From: Allobosea sp. AAP35
Lineage (GTDB): Bacteria > Pseudomonadota > Alphaproteobacteria > Rhizobiales > Beijerinckiaceae
Direction: 5' to 3'
Length of the DNA: 64,000 nt
Assembly (NCBI RefSeq): GCF_001295925.1
Contig: NZ_LJHQ01000003.1
Location: 310,001 to 374,000, forward strand
Position numbers and translations under genes: made by a program. Under the pieces are notes generated by a model. It was not told where the DNA came from. It saw only the letters and a program-made list of their open reading frames with translations, and made no database searches. Shown one piece after another: positions 7,880 to 16,322 of the stretch. Positions within the stretch are counted from its first letter, which is position 1. Each line of letters begins with the position of its first letter.

Positions 7880-9066
7880 TGTGCGGCCTCCGGCTGTCGG
7901 GCGCGCTTGAGCAGTCCCTTGCGCAGAAGCTCGTCGCGGATCTCGTCGCCATGCTGATTGAGCAGGGGCGGGGGCAGGCGGATTTCCTGCGGCGTCCCGC
8001 TGAGCTTCACGGGGAAGCCGAGCGCCTTGAACTCGCCCTCGACCGGATGGGGAATGGTCTTGACCATCTCGCGCGCCACGGCCTGTTCGCTTTCCACGGC
8101 CTGCGCATAATCCAGAATCGGCGCGGCCGGCACACCCGCCTCGATCAGCGCGTCGATCCACTCCTGCTTGGTCCGGGTGCGGAATGTCGGCGCCAGCGTC
8201 TCGATCAGGACGATGCGGTTGGCGATGCGGTTGGCGTTCGTCGCGAAGCGCTCCTCCTCCTGCAGCGCCTCGCAGCCGATCGTCTTGATCAGCTTGAGCC
8301 AGAGCCCCTGATTGGCGGCGCCGATGACGAACCAGCCATCCGAGGCCTCCACGGCCTGGTAGGGCGCCGACATCCGGTTCGCGGAGCCGATCGGGATCGG
8401 CGAGCGGCCGGTGCCCCAAAGTTCGGTCGTCTCCCAGACCGAGAGGGCCAGCGCCGCCTCGAACAGGGAGGAATCGATGAACTGGCCGACATTGGAGGTC
8501 TGGCGGCCGATGATCGCGCTCAGGATCGCATAGGCGCTGAACAGCCCGGCGCCGAGATCGGCCACGGGAATCGAGTTCTTGGCCGGCTCCATGCCCGGAA
8601 ATCCGTTGGAACTGAGCACCCCGGAAACCGCCTGTGCCATCAGGTCGAAGCCGGGTCGCTGCGACCAGGGGCCGGTCTGGCCGAAGCCCGAGATGCTGGC
8701 ATAGACCAGGCGCGGATTGATGGCCCGCAGCGTCTCGTAATCCATGCCCAGACGCGCGGCGACGCCGGGGCGGGCATTCTCGACGAGGACATCGGCGGTC
8801 TGCACCAGCCCGTAGAGAACCTCCCGGTCCTCCTCCTGCTTGAGATCGAGCGTGATGCTGCGCTTGTTGCGGTTAAGCGCCAGAAAGCCTGGGCTGTCGG
8901 TGCCCTTCAGGCGGAAACCCATGGACTGACGGGTCGAATCGCCGGTGCCCGGCTGTTCGATCTTGATGACGTCGGCGCCCATATCCCCCAGCAGCATGCA
9001 GCAGAAGGGGCCGGCCATCACCTGCGTGACGTCGAGCACACGAATGCCCGCGAGTGGCAGTGCCAT
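7876..9066 (-). CDS. CaiB/BaiF (class III) CoA-transferase
   Basis: Family III CoA-transferase that moves CoA from a donor thioester to a free acid, 396 residues, usual length. The N-terminal MALPLAGIRVLDVTQVMAGP and GADVIKIEQPGTGD are classic. The catalytic aspartate is in RPGFDLMAQAVSG at about residue 160. It is translationally coupled to the downstream crotonase-fold enzyme and preceded, 118 bp upstream, by the palindrome ATCCTATAGGAT. It probably activates the catabolised carboxylate. The substrate is not identifiable. Confidence 0.92.
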   Translation of the reverse strand: MALPLAGIRVLDVTQVMAGPFCCMLLGDMGADVIKIEQPGTGDSTRQSMGFRLKGTDSPGFLALNRNKRSITLDLKQEEDREVLYGLVQTADVLVENARPGVAARLGMDYETLRAINPRLVYASISGFGQTGPWSQRPGFDLMAQAVSGVLSSNGFPGMEPAKNSIPVADLGAGLFSAYAILSAIIGRQTSNVGQFIDSSLFEAALALSVWETTELWGTGRSPIPIGSANRMSAPYQAVEASDGWFVIGAANQGLWLKLIKTIGCEALQEEERFATNANRIANRIVLIETLAPTFRTRTKQEWIDALIEAGVPAAPILDYAQAVESEQAVAREMVKTIPHPVEGEFKALGFPVKLSGTPQEIRLPPPLLNQHGDEIRDELLRKGLLKRARQPEAAQ

Positions 9067-9183
9067 CGTTCAGTTCCTCCCGTGATCGCCTTCGCATCTG
9101 TGCTGAAGACGCTGTCCGCTTGGCGCGGGCTTATTGGGCGGCGCCTATCGACGCCGCCGATCTTTGTATGCGCTATTCTGCAT

Positions 9184-9195
9184 ATCCTATAGGAT
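9184..9195. promoter_or_regulatory. perfect palindrome ATCCTATAGGAT, candidate GntR operator
   Basis: A 12-bp perfect palindrome in the gap between the gntR stop (it touches the TAA) and the CoA-transferase start, 118 bp upstream of that start. Near-identical sites stand at 9995-10006 before gntR and 12937-12948 before the iron alcohol dehydrogenase. The local GntR protein is the natural candidate to bind it. Confidence 0.6.
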
Positions 9196-9974
9196 TACGG
9201 GCAGCGTTCGCTGCTGTCAATGCGGCGCGGCGTTGAGCCTTCGCGATCGGGCGTCGCGACGTCATGGCGCGCGAGCGCGCGTGCCATCCGCTGTCGCGAC
9301 GCTTCGAGATGGTCACGCATCGCGCCCTCGGCTGCGTCTGCGTCGCGCGCCAGCAGCGCACGGACGATGGCAGCATGTTCCTGCAAGGCCTGCTCGGGCG
9401 CGTTGGTGCGGAACAGAAAGCGGAAGATGTGGAGGTGAACGTGAAGTCCTTCGACCGTCTGCGCAACGAAGCGATTGCCGCTGGCCTGGGCGACGAGGTG
9501 GTGCAGTCTGGCATCGCCCTCGGCGAACTGGGCGTAATCGGTCTCTTCGCCGCCGGCGACACGCGCCATGTTGTCCGACAGGATCGTCAGCGCGTCGAAA
9601 TGCTCCTGGCTGCTGCGCAGCGCGGCGAAAGCGGCCGCCTTGGGCTCGATCAGCAGGCGCATCTCGAACAGATCGTCGATTTCCGGCCCGGTCAGCAGAT
9701 CGGCCGCCCGGAAGCCGACATTGGGAATCTTGTAGGCGAGTTTCTGGGCCTCGAGCAGGGTCAGCGCCTCCCGAATCGGCGTGGGCGAGATCTGAAGATC
9801 CCGCGACAGCGCCTCGATGCCGATATGGGCGCCGGGCGCGATCTTCATCGTCACCAGCATCGACAGAAGCTGCTCATATGCGAGTTCCACGAGCGATTTC
9901 GGATAGGTGAGCGGCTGCTCCCTCAGCGTGAGGAGCCGGGAAAAAGCGGGCGATGCGGGTGTCTTGGCGACCAT
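9195..9974 (-). CDS. GntR/FCD-family transcriptional regulator
   Basis: 259-residue regulator of the FadR subfamily of GntR. The N-terminal winged helix includes IEALSRDLQISPTPIREALTLLE at about residues 52-74, followed by an all-helical FCD ligand domain with FEMRLLIEPKAAAFA and a later H-x3-H-type metal/ligand region (EGDARLHHLV). A one-mismatch copy of ATCCTATAGGAT sits 21 bp upstream of its ATG, which implies autoregulation. It lies between alcohol/aldehyde dehydrogenase genes and the CoA-transferase pair, both also preceded by that palindrome. It is probably the local repressor, with a pathway acid as ligand. Confidence 0.9.
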   Translation of the reverse strand: MVAKTPASPAFSRLLTLREQPLTYPKSLVELAYEQLLSMLVTMKIAPGAHIGIEALSRDLQISPTPIREALTLLEAQKLAYKIPNVGFRAADLLTGPEIDDLFEMRLLIEPKAAAFAALRSSQEHFDALTILSDNMARVAGGEETDYAQFAEGDARLHHLVAQASGNRFVAQTVEGLHVHLHIFRFLFRTNAPEQALQEHAAIVRALLARDADAAEGAMRDHLEASRQRMARALARHDVATPDREGSTPRRIDSSERCP

Positions 9975-9994
9975 CGGTGAAAACCTGAGAGGGA

Positions 9995-10006
9995 ATTCTA
10001 TAGGAT
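9995..10006. promoter_or_regulatory. ATTCTATAGGAT, candidate autoregulatory GntR operator
   Basis: Matches the palindrome ATCCTATAGGAT at 11 of 12 positions. It is centred about 26 bp upstream of the gntR ATG, where a bound repressor would block transcription or initiation. Confidence 0.5.
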
Positions 10007-10117
10007 ATTGGGCTTCCCTTGGCGCTCCAACCCCGTCGATGCCGCGACCTGGCCGATCGCATCGTCTTCCTCACGGCATTCGGGACACGGAGCCAGCGCG
10101 CCGTGTCCCGGGAAGCC

Positions 10118-11626
10118 TCACCAACTCACGGCGATGTATTTGGTCTCGGTGAATTCGAGCAGACCGTGATGGGATCCCTCGCGCCCGAGCCCGCTCTGCT
10201 TCATGCCGCCAAAGGGGGCGGCGGGATCCGACACCAGGCCGCGATTGAGCGCGACCATGCCGTACTCAAGCCGCTCGGAGATCTGGAGCCCGACCTTGAG
10301 ATCGCCGGTATAGACATAGGCTGCCAGCCCATATTCGGTGTCGTTGGCCATGCGGATCGCGTCCTCCACATCGTCGAAGGGCGTGACGGCGGCGACCGGC
10401 CCGAAAATCTCCTCGCGCTGGATCGCGGCGTCGCGCGACAGATCGGCGACGACCGAGGGCGGGTAGAACAGCCCCGGACCAGGGCCGGTGACGCCGCCCA
10501 GGCGAAGCGTGGCGCCCTTGGCGAGCGCATCAGCGACCAGCGACTCGATCTTGTCGATCGCGGCGCGGTTGATCATCGCGCCGCATTGCGTGGCGGCATC
10601 GGCACCGGGGCCGACCTTCAGCGCTTCCATGCGCGCAACCAGCTTGTCCACGAAGGCGTCGTAGATGCCGCGCTGGACATAGAACCGGTTTGCCGCCGTG
10701 CAGGCCTCGCCGGCATTGCGCATCTTGGCGATCATCGCGCCATCGAGCGCCGCCTCGATATCGGCATCGTCGAGAACAAGGAACGGGGCGTTGCCGCCCA
10801 GCTCCATCGAGCAACTGATGATGTTGTCGGCGGCCTCGCGCAGCAGGATGCGGCCAACCTGCGTCGAGCCCGTGAAGGAGAGCTTGCGCACGCGCTTGTC
10901 ATGCAGGATAGCGCGGCAGAGGCCCGCCGGCTCAGAGGTGTTGACGATGTTGACGACTCCGGCCGGCACACCGGCGCGCCGCAGGATCTCGCCGACGGCG
11001 AGCGCCGTCAGCGGCGTCTCCTCGGCCGGCTTGAGGATGCAGGTGCAGCCGGCCGCAAGGGCAGGGGCGATCTTGCGCGTCGCCATCGCCGCCGGGAAGT
11101 TCCAGGGCGTGATCAACAGCGCGATGCCGATCGGCTGGTACTGCACGAGGATGCGGTTGCCGCCGGCCGGCGCCATCGCGATCTCGCCATTGATGCGCAC
11201 GGCCTCCTCCGCATACCAGCGGAAGAATTCGGCGGCGTAAAGCACTTCGGAGCGGGCATCGGCGAGAGCTTTGCCGTTCTCCAGCGAGATCAACCGGGCC
11301 AGCCAGTCCGCCTGATCGACCATCGCCTGATAGCAGCGCTGCAGGATCACGGACCGCTGACGCGGCGGTGTCTGCGCCCAGCTGGCAGCCGCTGCTTCCG
11401 CAGCGTCGACGGCCGCGATCCCGTCGGCGACCGTGGCGTCGGCCACCGAGGTCAGGACGGTGCCGGTCGAAGGATCGAGCACATCGATGCGGCCCGTGCC
11501 GGTGCCTGGCGTCCAGCCGGCGCCGATCAGATGGTCGGTGGGAATCGGGAAGCCGCCTTCCCCGGTGAATCCGGAGACGACATAGTCCTGGCCGGCAGGG
11601 GCCTCATATTCGGTCTTGGCATGCAT
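10118..11626 (-). CDS. NAD(P)-dependent succinate-semialdehyde-type aldehyde dehydrogenase
   Basis: Aldehyde dehydrogenase superfamily, 502 residues, closest by motifs to the GabD/succinate-semialdehyde group. The cofactor/transition-state motif ITPWNFPAA is at about residue 170, the general-base Glu in MELGGNAPF at about residue 274, and the nucleophile Cys in GEACTAANRF at about residue 308. It lies 19 bp downstream of the iron alcohol dehydrogenase on the same strand, so together they would oxidise an alcohol to an acid. Co-regulation by the ATCCTATAGGAT-type operator upstream of the dehydrogenase gene is likely. Substrate chain length is not determinable. Confidence 0.92.
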   Translation of the reverse strand: MHAKTEYEAPAGQDYVVSGFTGEGGFPIPTDHLIGAGWTPGTGTGRIDVLDPSTGTVLTSVADATVADGIAAVDAAEAAAASWAQTPPRQRSVILQRCYQAMVDQADWLARLISLENGKALADARSEVLYAAEFFRWYAEEAVRINGEIAMAPAGGNRILVQYQPIGIALLITPWNFPAAMATRKIAPALAAGCTCILKPAEETPLTALAVGEILRRAGVPAGVVNIVNTSEPAGLCRAILHDKRVRKLSFTGSTQVGRILLREAADNIISCSMELGGNAPFLVLDDADIEAALDGAMIAKMRNAGEACTAANRFYVQRGIYDAFVDKLVARMEALKVGPGADAATQCGAMINRAAIDKIESLVADALAKGATLRLGGVTGPGPGLFYPPSVVADLSRDAAIQREEIFGPVAAVTPFDDVEDAIRMANDTEYGLAAYVYTGDLKVGLQISERLEYGMVALNRGLVSDPAAPFGGMKQSGLGREGSHHGLLEFTETKYIAVSW

Positions 11627-11645
11627 GGCGTTGGGTCCTGTCGCT

Positions 11646-12869
11646 TCAGGCGTTCAGCAGGGCTGCGCGATCGCCGGTAAAGGCAGCGCGGGTGATGGCG
11701 AGCATGGCTTGGAGATCGAGCGCACGCGGATTGTTCTTGACCAGGCGCTCGGCCTTGAGGGCGCCGGTTGCAATCTCATCGTCATGGCCGGGAGCCAGCC
11801 CGAGCTCGGCGAGTGTTTTAGGGACGCCGACCGAAGCAAACAGCTCCGCGACCGCGTCGACGAAAAGCTGCGAGCGCTCGGCCGCGCCCATCCCCGCCTC
11901 GCCGAGCCCGACAATGCCCGCGAGATCCGCGAGATCCTCAGTGCAGGCGCTGCGGTTGAACTGCATCACATAAGGCAGAAGCGCGCCGACGCCGTCGCCA
12001 TGCGCGGTATGGGTGAGATTGCCGACCGGATATTGCAGCGCATGCGCCGCTGCGGTGCCCGCTGTCCCAAAGGCGCAGCCGGCCGCCAGCGACGCCAGCA
12101 TCAGCCCCTCGCGGGCCTCGGCATCCGAGCCGTCCCGACAGGCGCGCGCCAGGAAGCGGAAGACGTTCGTGACGGCCAACCGGGCGAAATGGTCCGATAG
12201 CACGTTCTTGCCGACGAAGACCTGCTGTTCAGTCAGCAGCGGATCGGCCGGGCGGCGCTTGCTGGTGAAGGCCTCGACGGCATGGGCCAGCGCATCCGCA
12301 CCCGAGCAGGCGGTCAGGCGCGCGGGGCAGGTCATGGTCAGCGCGGGATCGCAGATCGCGATGCGCGGGATGATGTGGGGGCTGGCGACGCCGATTTTCA
12401 AACCCCGCCCGCTGTCCATCACGACCGCGACCGGCGTGACCTCGGAGCCCGTGCCCGCAGTGGTCGGCACCGCGACCAGCGGCAACACCGGGCCCGGCAC
12501 GGCGAATTCGCCGTAATAATTGCTGACCGGCCCGCCATGGGCGAGCACGACCGCGACCAGCTTGGCCAGATCCATGCAGCTGCCGCCGCCGATGCCGATG
12601 ACGAGTTCGGGCGAAAACGCCGTCGCTTCGCGCGCGCAGTCTTCGATGCATTCGATCGGCAGGTCGGGAATCGTGCGGTCATAGACATGGACCGCGACAC
12701 CCGCAGTGCGCAGGTCTTCCAGCGCCTCCGAGAACTCCTGTTGCGCCGAGAGGCGGCTGTCGGTGCAGATCAGCGCCCGGCGGCCGAGCCGGGCGGCCGC
12801 GCTCCCCAATGCACGGCGCTTGCCCTCGCCGAAGAGGATCGTATCGGGCAGTCGCAGGGCTCCGAACAT
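11646..12869 (-). CDS. iron-containing alcohol dehydrogenase
   Basis: Group III Fe-dependent alcohol dehydrogenase, 407 residues. The NAD-binding GIGGGSCMDLAK is at about residue 93. Metal-ligand histidines appear in GADALAHAVEAF and in the C-terminal HALQYPVGNLTHTAHGDG stretch. Maleylacetate reductases share this fold, so either role is possible, but the downstream aldehyde dehydrogenase favours alcohol oxidation. First gene of a two-gene unit. A palindromic site ATCCTATATGAT lies about 70 bp upstream. Confidence 0.9.
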   Translation of the reverse strand: MFGALRLPDTILFGEGKRRALGSAAARLGRRALICTDSRLSAQQEFSEALEDLRTAGVAVHVYDRTIPDLPIECIEDCAREATAFSPELVIGIGGGSCMDLAKLVAVVLAHGGPVSNYYGEFAVPGPVLPLVAVPTTAGTGSEVTPVAVVMDSGRGLKIGVASPHIIPRIAICDPALTMTCPARLTACSGADALAHAVEAFTSKRRPADPLLTEQQVFVGKNVLSDHFARLAVTNVFRFLARACRDGSDAEAREGLMLASLAAGCAFGTAGTAAAHALQYPVGNLTHTAHGDGVGALLPYVMQFNRSACTEDLADLAGIVGLGEAGMGAAERSQLFVDAVAELFASVGVPKTLAELGLAPGHDDEIATGALKAERLVKNNPRALDLQAMLAITRAAFTGDRAALLNA

Positions 12870-12936
12870 GGCGTCAACCTTTTCCCGTCAGGCAAATCAG
12901 CAGACCGCATTCCCATCGCGCGGTCCATTGCCGCGA

Positions 12937-12948
12937 ATCCTATATGAT
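12937..12948. promoter_or_regulatory. ATCCTATATGAT, candidate GntR operator before Fe-ADH
   Basis: 11 of 12 match to the palindrome ATCCTATAGGAT. It is embedded in a longer inverted repeat, AATCCTA-N7-TAGGATT (12936-12956). It sits about 70 bp upstream of the Fe-ADH start, linking this unit to the GntR gene 3 kb away. Confidence 0.5.
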
Positions 12949-13051
12949 CTAGGATTTCGGGCAAGGGGGGGGCTGATCGTTGCGACGATCATCGAACCGC
13001 CCCGGCCGTTCGGCTGGGACGCCCGTTGGCACGCTGATCGGTCACCCTGGC

Positions 13052-14563
13052 TTAGGCGGGAACTGTCGATGTCCGGCCAAACATACGGCGCAGCAACGTG
13101 CCGAGCAGCGGCAGCAGGAGCAGGGCAAAGCCGATGCCCATCAGCGTCGAGACCAGCGCGTTCGACCAGAAGATCGAGAGCGAGCCCTGGCTGAAGATCA
13201 TCGATTGGCGGAAGGCGTCCTCGGCCTTGTCGCCGATGACCATGGCGAGCACGAGCGGGGCGATCGGGTAATCGAGCTTCTTGAACACATAGCCGACGAT
13301 GCCAAAGGCCAGCGCGACCCAGATGTCGAACTCCTTGCTGGCCACCGTATAGGCGCCGATGAAGCAGATCATCACGATCAGCGGCGCGACGATCGAGAAC
13401 GGGATTTTCAGGATCGAGGCGAAGATGGGCACCGTCGCCAGCACGACGATGACCGCCACGACATTGCCGAGATACATCGAGGCGATCAGCCCCCAGACGA
13501 AATCGGGCCGCTCGATGAACAGCATAGGGCCCGGATTCAGGCCCCAGATCATCAGGCCGCCCATCATCACCGCCGCTGTCGCCGACCCCGGAATACCGAG
13601 CGCCAGCATCGGCAGCATCGCAGCAGAACCTGCGGCGTGGTCGGCGGTTTCAGGTGCGATCACGCCCTCGGGCTCGCCCTTGCCGAATTTGTCCGGGTTG
13701 CGCGAGGAGCGCTTGGCCATGGCATAGCTCATGAAGGAGGCTGCCGTCGGCCCGCCTGGCGTGATGCCCATCCAGATGCCGATGGCGCTGGAGCGCAGCA
13801 GCGCGACCCAGTAGCGCGGCAGCTTGGCCGCCGTGCGCAGCACGTCGCGGACGCTGACCTTGGCGGCGACGCCGTCAAATTTGAGGCCCTCTTCCATCGT
13901 CAGCAGCAATTCGCCGATGCCGAACAGGCCGATGACGGCGATCAGGAACGAGATGCCGGCGAGCAGCACATCGAATTCGAAGGTCAGGCGGACATTGCCC
14001 GAGACCGAATCCATGCCGATCGAGGCCAGCGCGAAGCCCACGCCCATCGCAACGATCGACTTGAAGGGGGACGCGCCGCCGAGCCCGATGAAGCTGGCGA
14101 AAGTCATGAAATAGACCGCGAAATATTCGGGCGAAGAGAAGCGCAGTGCGAAACTCGCGACCCACCCGGCCAGAAGCGTGATCAGGATGACGCCCGCCAT
14201 GGCGCCGAAGCCCGCCGACAGGAAGGCGAAGGACAAAGCTTCGGTCGCCCGGCCCTGCTTGGCCATTGGGTGCCCGTCGAAGGTCGTCGCCACCGAGGAG
14301 GGCTCGCCTGGAATATTGAACAGGATTGAGGTGGTCGAGCCGCCAAACAGCGCGCCCCAGTACAATGACGTCAGCAGGATGATCGCCGAGACCGGGTCCA
14401 TGGTGAAGGTCAAGGGCAGCATCAGCGAGACGCCGTTGGGTGCGCCGAGACCGGGCAGGACGCCGACCAGGATGCCCAGCAGCACGCCCGCCATCATCAG
14501 CAGGATATGGTGGGTCGTCAGCACGACGGAGAAGCCGTGCATCAGCGAGGCGATGTTATCCAT
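13052..14563 (-). CDS. tctA: tripartite tricarboxylate transporter large permease TctA
   Basis: Large integral membrane subunit, 503 residues with about 12 hydrophobic segments, usual length. Family landmarks are GVLPGLGAPNGVSLMLPLTF near residue 40 and GIPGSATAAVMMGG in the second half. Last gene of the tctC-tctB-tctA unit on the minus strand, 30 bp after tctB. It imports a carboxylate captured by TctC. The substrate is unknown; the neighbouring PdxA-like and SAF-domain oxidoreductases suggest a sugar acid or aromatic acid. Confidence 0.94.
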   Translation of the reverse strand: MDNIASLMHGFSVVLTTHHILLMMAGVLLGILVGVLPGLGAPNGVSLMLPLTFTMDPVSAIILLTSLYWGALFGGSTTSILFNIPGEPSSVATTFDGHPMAKQGRATEALSFAFLSAGFGAMAGVILITLLAGWVASFALRFSSPEYFAVYFMTFASFIGLGGASPFKSIVAMGVGFALASIGMDSVSGNVRLTFEFDVLLAGISFLIAVIGLFGIGELLLTMEEGLKFDGVAAKVSVRDVLRTAAKLPRYWVALLRSSAIGIWMGITPGGPTAASFMSYAMAKRSSRNPDKFGKGEPEGVIAPETADHAAGSAAMLPMLALGIPGSATAAVMMGGLMIWGLNPGPMLFIERPDFVWGLIASMYLGNVVAVIVVLATVPIFASILKIPFSIVAPLIVMICFIGAYTVASKEFDIWVALAFGIVGYVFKKLDYPIAPLVLAMVIGDKAEDAFRQSMIFSQGSLSIFWSNALVSTLMGIGFALLLLPLLGTLLRRMFGRTSTVPA

Positions 14564-14593
14564 GGCAGCGTCCTCGTTGCGAACGGTTGCGGA

Positions 14594-15082
14594 TCAGTAG
14601 CCGAGCATCCGCTCGATCGGGCCCTTCAGCAGCCCGATCTGGAAGAAGCGTTCGAACACGACATAGAAGACGAAGGCTGCGCCCACCGCGCTGGCGATCG
14701 AAACCAGCCAGCCATAGCCGCCCTGGAAGCGCATCGCGTAGAGCAGGTAGGCGATGGTGGCGACATACATGCCGGCGAAGGCGGTGATCACCACAAACGC
14801 CAGCAGCGGCGCGAAGAACGACAGGACGCGGCCGGCGCGCTCGCGATCGAGGAAGACCTCGTTGACGATTGCCGCGCCGCGCAGGCGCTGAGCCAGCGTG
14901 ACGACGAGCGTGCCGAGGCTCGCCAGCGCCACCAGCGCCCCGGTGTAGAAAGGAAAGGCGCCGGGCTGCGGACCCGAGGAATCCCAGCCCGTGCCGAATT
15001 CCAGCGCCCCATAGACGATGACGAGGCCAAACAGCAGCGTCGCCAAAGCGGTCGCCGTCTCGGCCCAGAAGCGCGTGATCAT
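14594..15082 (-). CDS. tctB: tripartite tricarboxylate transporter small permease TctB
   Basis: Small membrane subunit of the Tct system, 162 residues with four hydrophobic segments and the typical GTGWDSSGPQPGAFPFY region after the first. The ATG at 15082 (MITRFWAET) is chosen because GAGGA lies 8 nt upstream; the frame stays open to 15127 without a better ribosome site. A large inverted repeat separates it from tctC, so its transcript level may differ from that of the binding protein. Confidence 0.9.
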   Translation of the reverse strand: MITRFWAETATALATLLFGLVIVYGALEFGTGWDSSGPQPGAFPFYTGALVALASLGTLVVTLAQRLRGAAIVNEVFLDRERAGRVLSFFAPLLAFVVITAFAGMYVATIAYLLYAMRFQGGYGWLVSIASAVGAAFVFYVVFERFFQIGLLKGPIERMLGY

Positions 15083-15122
15083 GGGCGGTTTCCTCGTGAT
15101 CGGATTTGCTGTCGAGCGCCAC

Positions 15123-15209
15123 GTCATTGCGAGGAGCGAAGCGACGAAGCAATCCAGGGGGGGGCGTAGAGCGCGTAGCCCTGGATTGCTTCGCTACGCT
15201 CGCAATGAC
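15123..15209. repeat. REP-like palindromic repeat between tctC and tctB
   Basis: The left arm, 15123-15159, begins GTCATTGCGAG and ends CAATCCAGGG. The right arm, 15179-15209, is its near-exact reverse complement. They can form a stem of about 30 bp around a GC-rich loop. GTCATTGCGAG...GCAATCCAG repeats occur at many sites in Hyphomicrobiales genomes. On the mRNA it follows the tctC stop, where it could protect the binding-protein message, as REP does between malE and malF in E. coli (inference). Confidence 0.8.
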
Positions 15210-15223
15210 GGCGAGCGGCGTCT

Positions 15224-16219
15224 TTACTTGGCGATCCAGCCTTCGGCCTCGAAGACCTTCTTGTTGGCGGCATCGTCCTTGGCGACGAAGTCGGTCAGTT
15301 CCTTGCCCTTCATGAAACGGCCGGTCTGCGCGGTGCGCGTCACGAACTCCTTCCACTCCGGCGTCTGGCTGACCTTCTCGAGCACGCCTTCATAGAAGGT
15401 GACCGCGTCAGCGGGGACTTCGGCCGGCAGCCAGACGGTGCGCGGCATCTGGAAGGTCTCGATCGGGAGGCCGGATTCCTTGCAGGTCGGGATGTCGCCC
15501 CAGCCCTTGCCGTCGAACACCGGCTCGCCCTTGGCCAGGCGCACCGGCGAGAAGACGCAGAGCGGCTTGACCTGTCCGGCCTTCCACTGGCCGATATTCT
15601 CGTTGGGGTTATTGACGTTGGAGTCGATATGCCCGCCGGCCAGCTGCACGGCCGCCGCGCTGCCGCCCTGGAACGGGACGTAGATCATCTTGACGCCGGT
15701 GACGTCCTGAATCATCGAGGTCAGCGTCTGGTCGGTATCCTTCGACTGGCTGCCGCCCATCTTGAAGCCCATCGGCTTGGCCTTGGCGGCCTCGACGAAG
15801 CTCTTGGCGTCGGCATAGGGCGCATCGCCCTTCACCCAAAGCAGGAACTCGTCGAGCGCCAGCGCGGCCACCGGGGTGAGGTCGCTGAACTTGTATCCAA
15901 GCTTGGCGACATAAGGCAGCAGATAGGCGTTGTTGGTGCCGAAGATGACCCGGTGCGCGTCGCCCTTGCCGCCCTTGCCGTGGATATAGCCTTCCGCGCC
16001 CGATCCGCCGCCCTTGTTGACGACCACGATCGACTGATCGATCAGCTTGTGCTTGCTGATGATCGACTGGATCATGCGGGCGAAATTATCGGTGCCGCCG
16101 CCGGCACCGGAGGTAACGACGAACTCGACCGGCTTGGTCGGCTGCCAGGCCTGGGCCGCGCCGGCGCCCCCGAAAGCGATGGCGCCCGTGATCGCGGCTG
16201 TGATGCTGAAGGTCTTCAT
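15224..16219 (-). CDS. tctC: tripartite tricarboxylate transporter substrate-binding protein TctC
   Basis: Bug-family periplasmic binding protein, 331 residues. A signal peptide (MKTFSITAAITGAIAFGGAG... ending AQA) precedes the mature WQPTKPVEFVVTSGAGGGTD, the family's N-terminal ligand loop. The ATG at 16219 has GGGAGA a few bases upstream; the longer open frame to 16444 is antisense-like sequence without family homology. First gene of the tct unit, followed by a REP-like hairpin. It determines substrate choice for TctAB, but the ligand cannot be read from sequence. Confidence 0.92.
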   Translation of the reverse strand: MKTFSITAAITGAIAFGGAGAAQAWQPTKPVEFVVTSGAGGGTDNFARMIQSIISKHKLIDQSIVVVNKGGGSGAEGYIHGKGGKGDAHRVIFGTNNAYLLPYVAKLGYKFSDLTPVAALALDEFLLWVKGDAPYADAKSFVEAAKAKPMGFKMGGSQSKDTDQTLTSMIQDVTGVKMIYVPFQGGSAAAVQLAGGHIDSNVNNPNENIGQWKAGQVKPLCVFSPVRLAKGEPVFDGKGWGDIPTCKESGLPIETFQMPRTVWLPAEVPADAVTFYEGVLEKVSQTPEWKEFVTRTAQTGRFMKGKELTDFVAKDDAANKKVFEAEGWIAK

Positions 16220-16322
16220 GCGCTGTCTCCCTGCATGCGTTTCGTCCCTGGATGAGCGATTTTCACGACCGCTCTTGCGCGGCGGTCTTGGAAACGGTGG
16301 TGGTGTCTGAAGGGGTCGGTCG

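Noticed and set aside
10019-11680. 553-codon plus-strand frame opposite the aldehyde dehydrogenase
   Set aside because: The aldehyde dehydrogenase on the minus strand has complete catalytic motifs; the opposite frame shows none.
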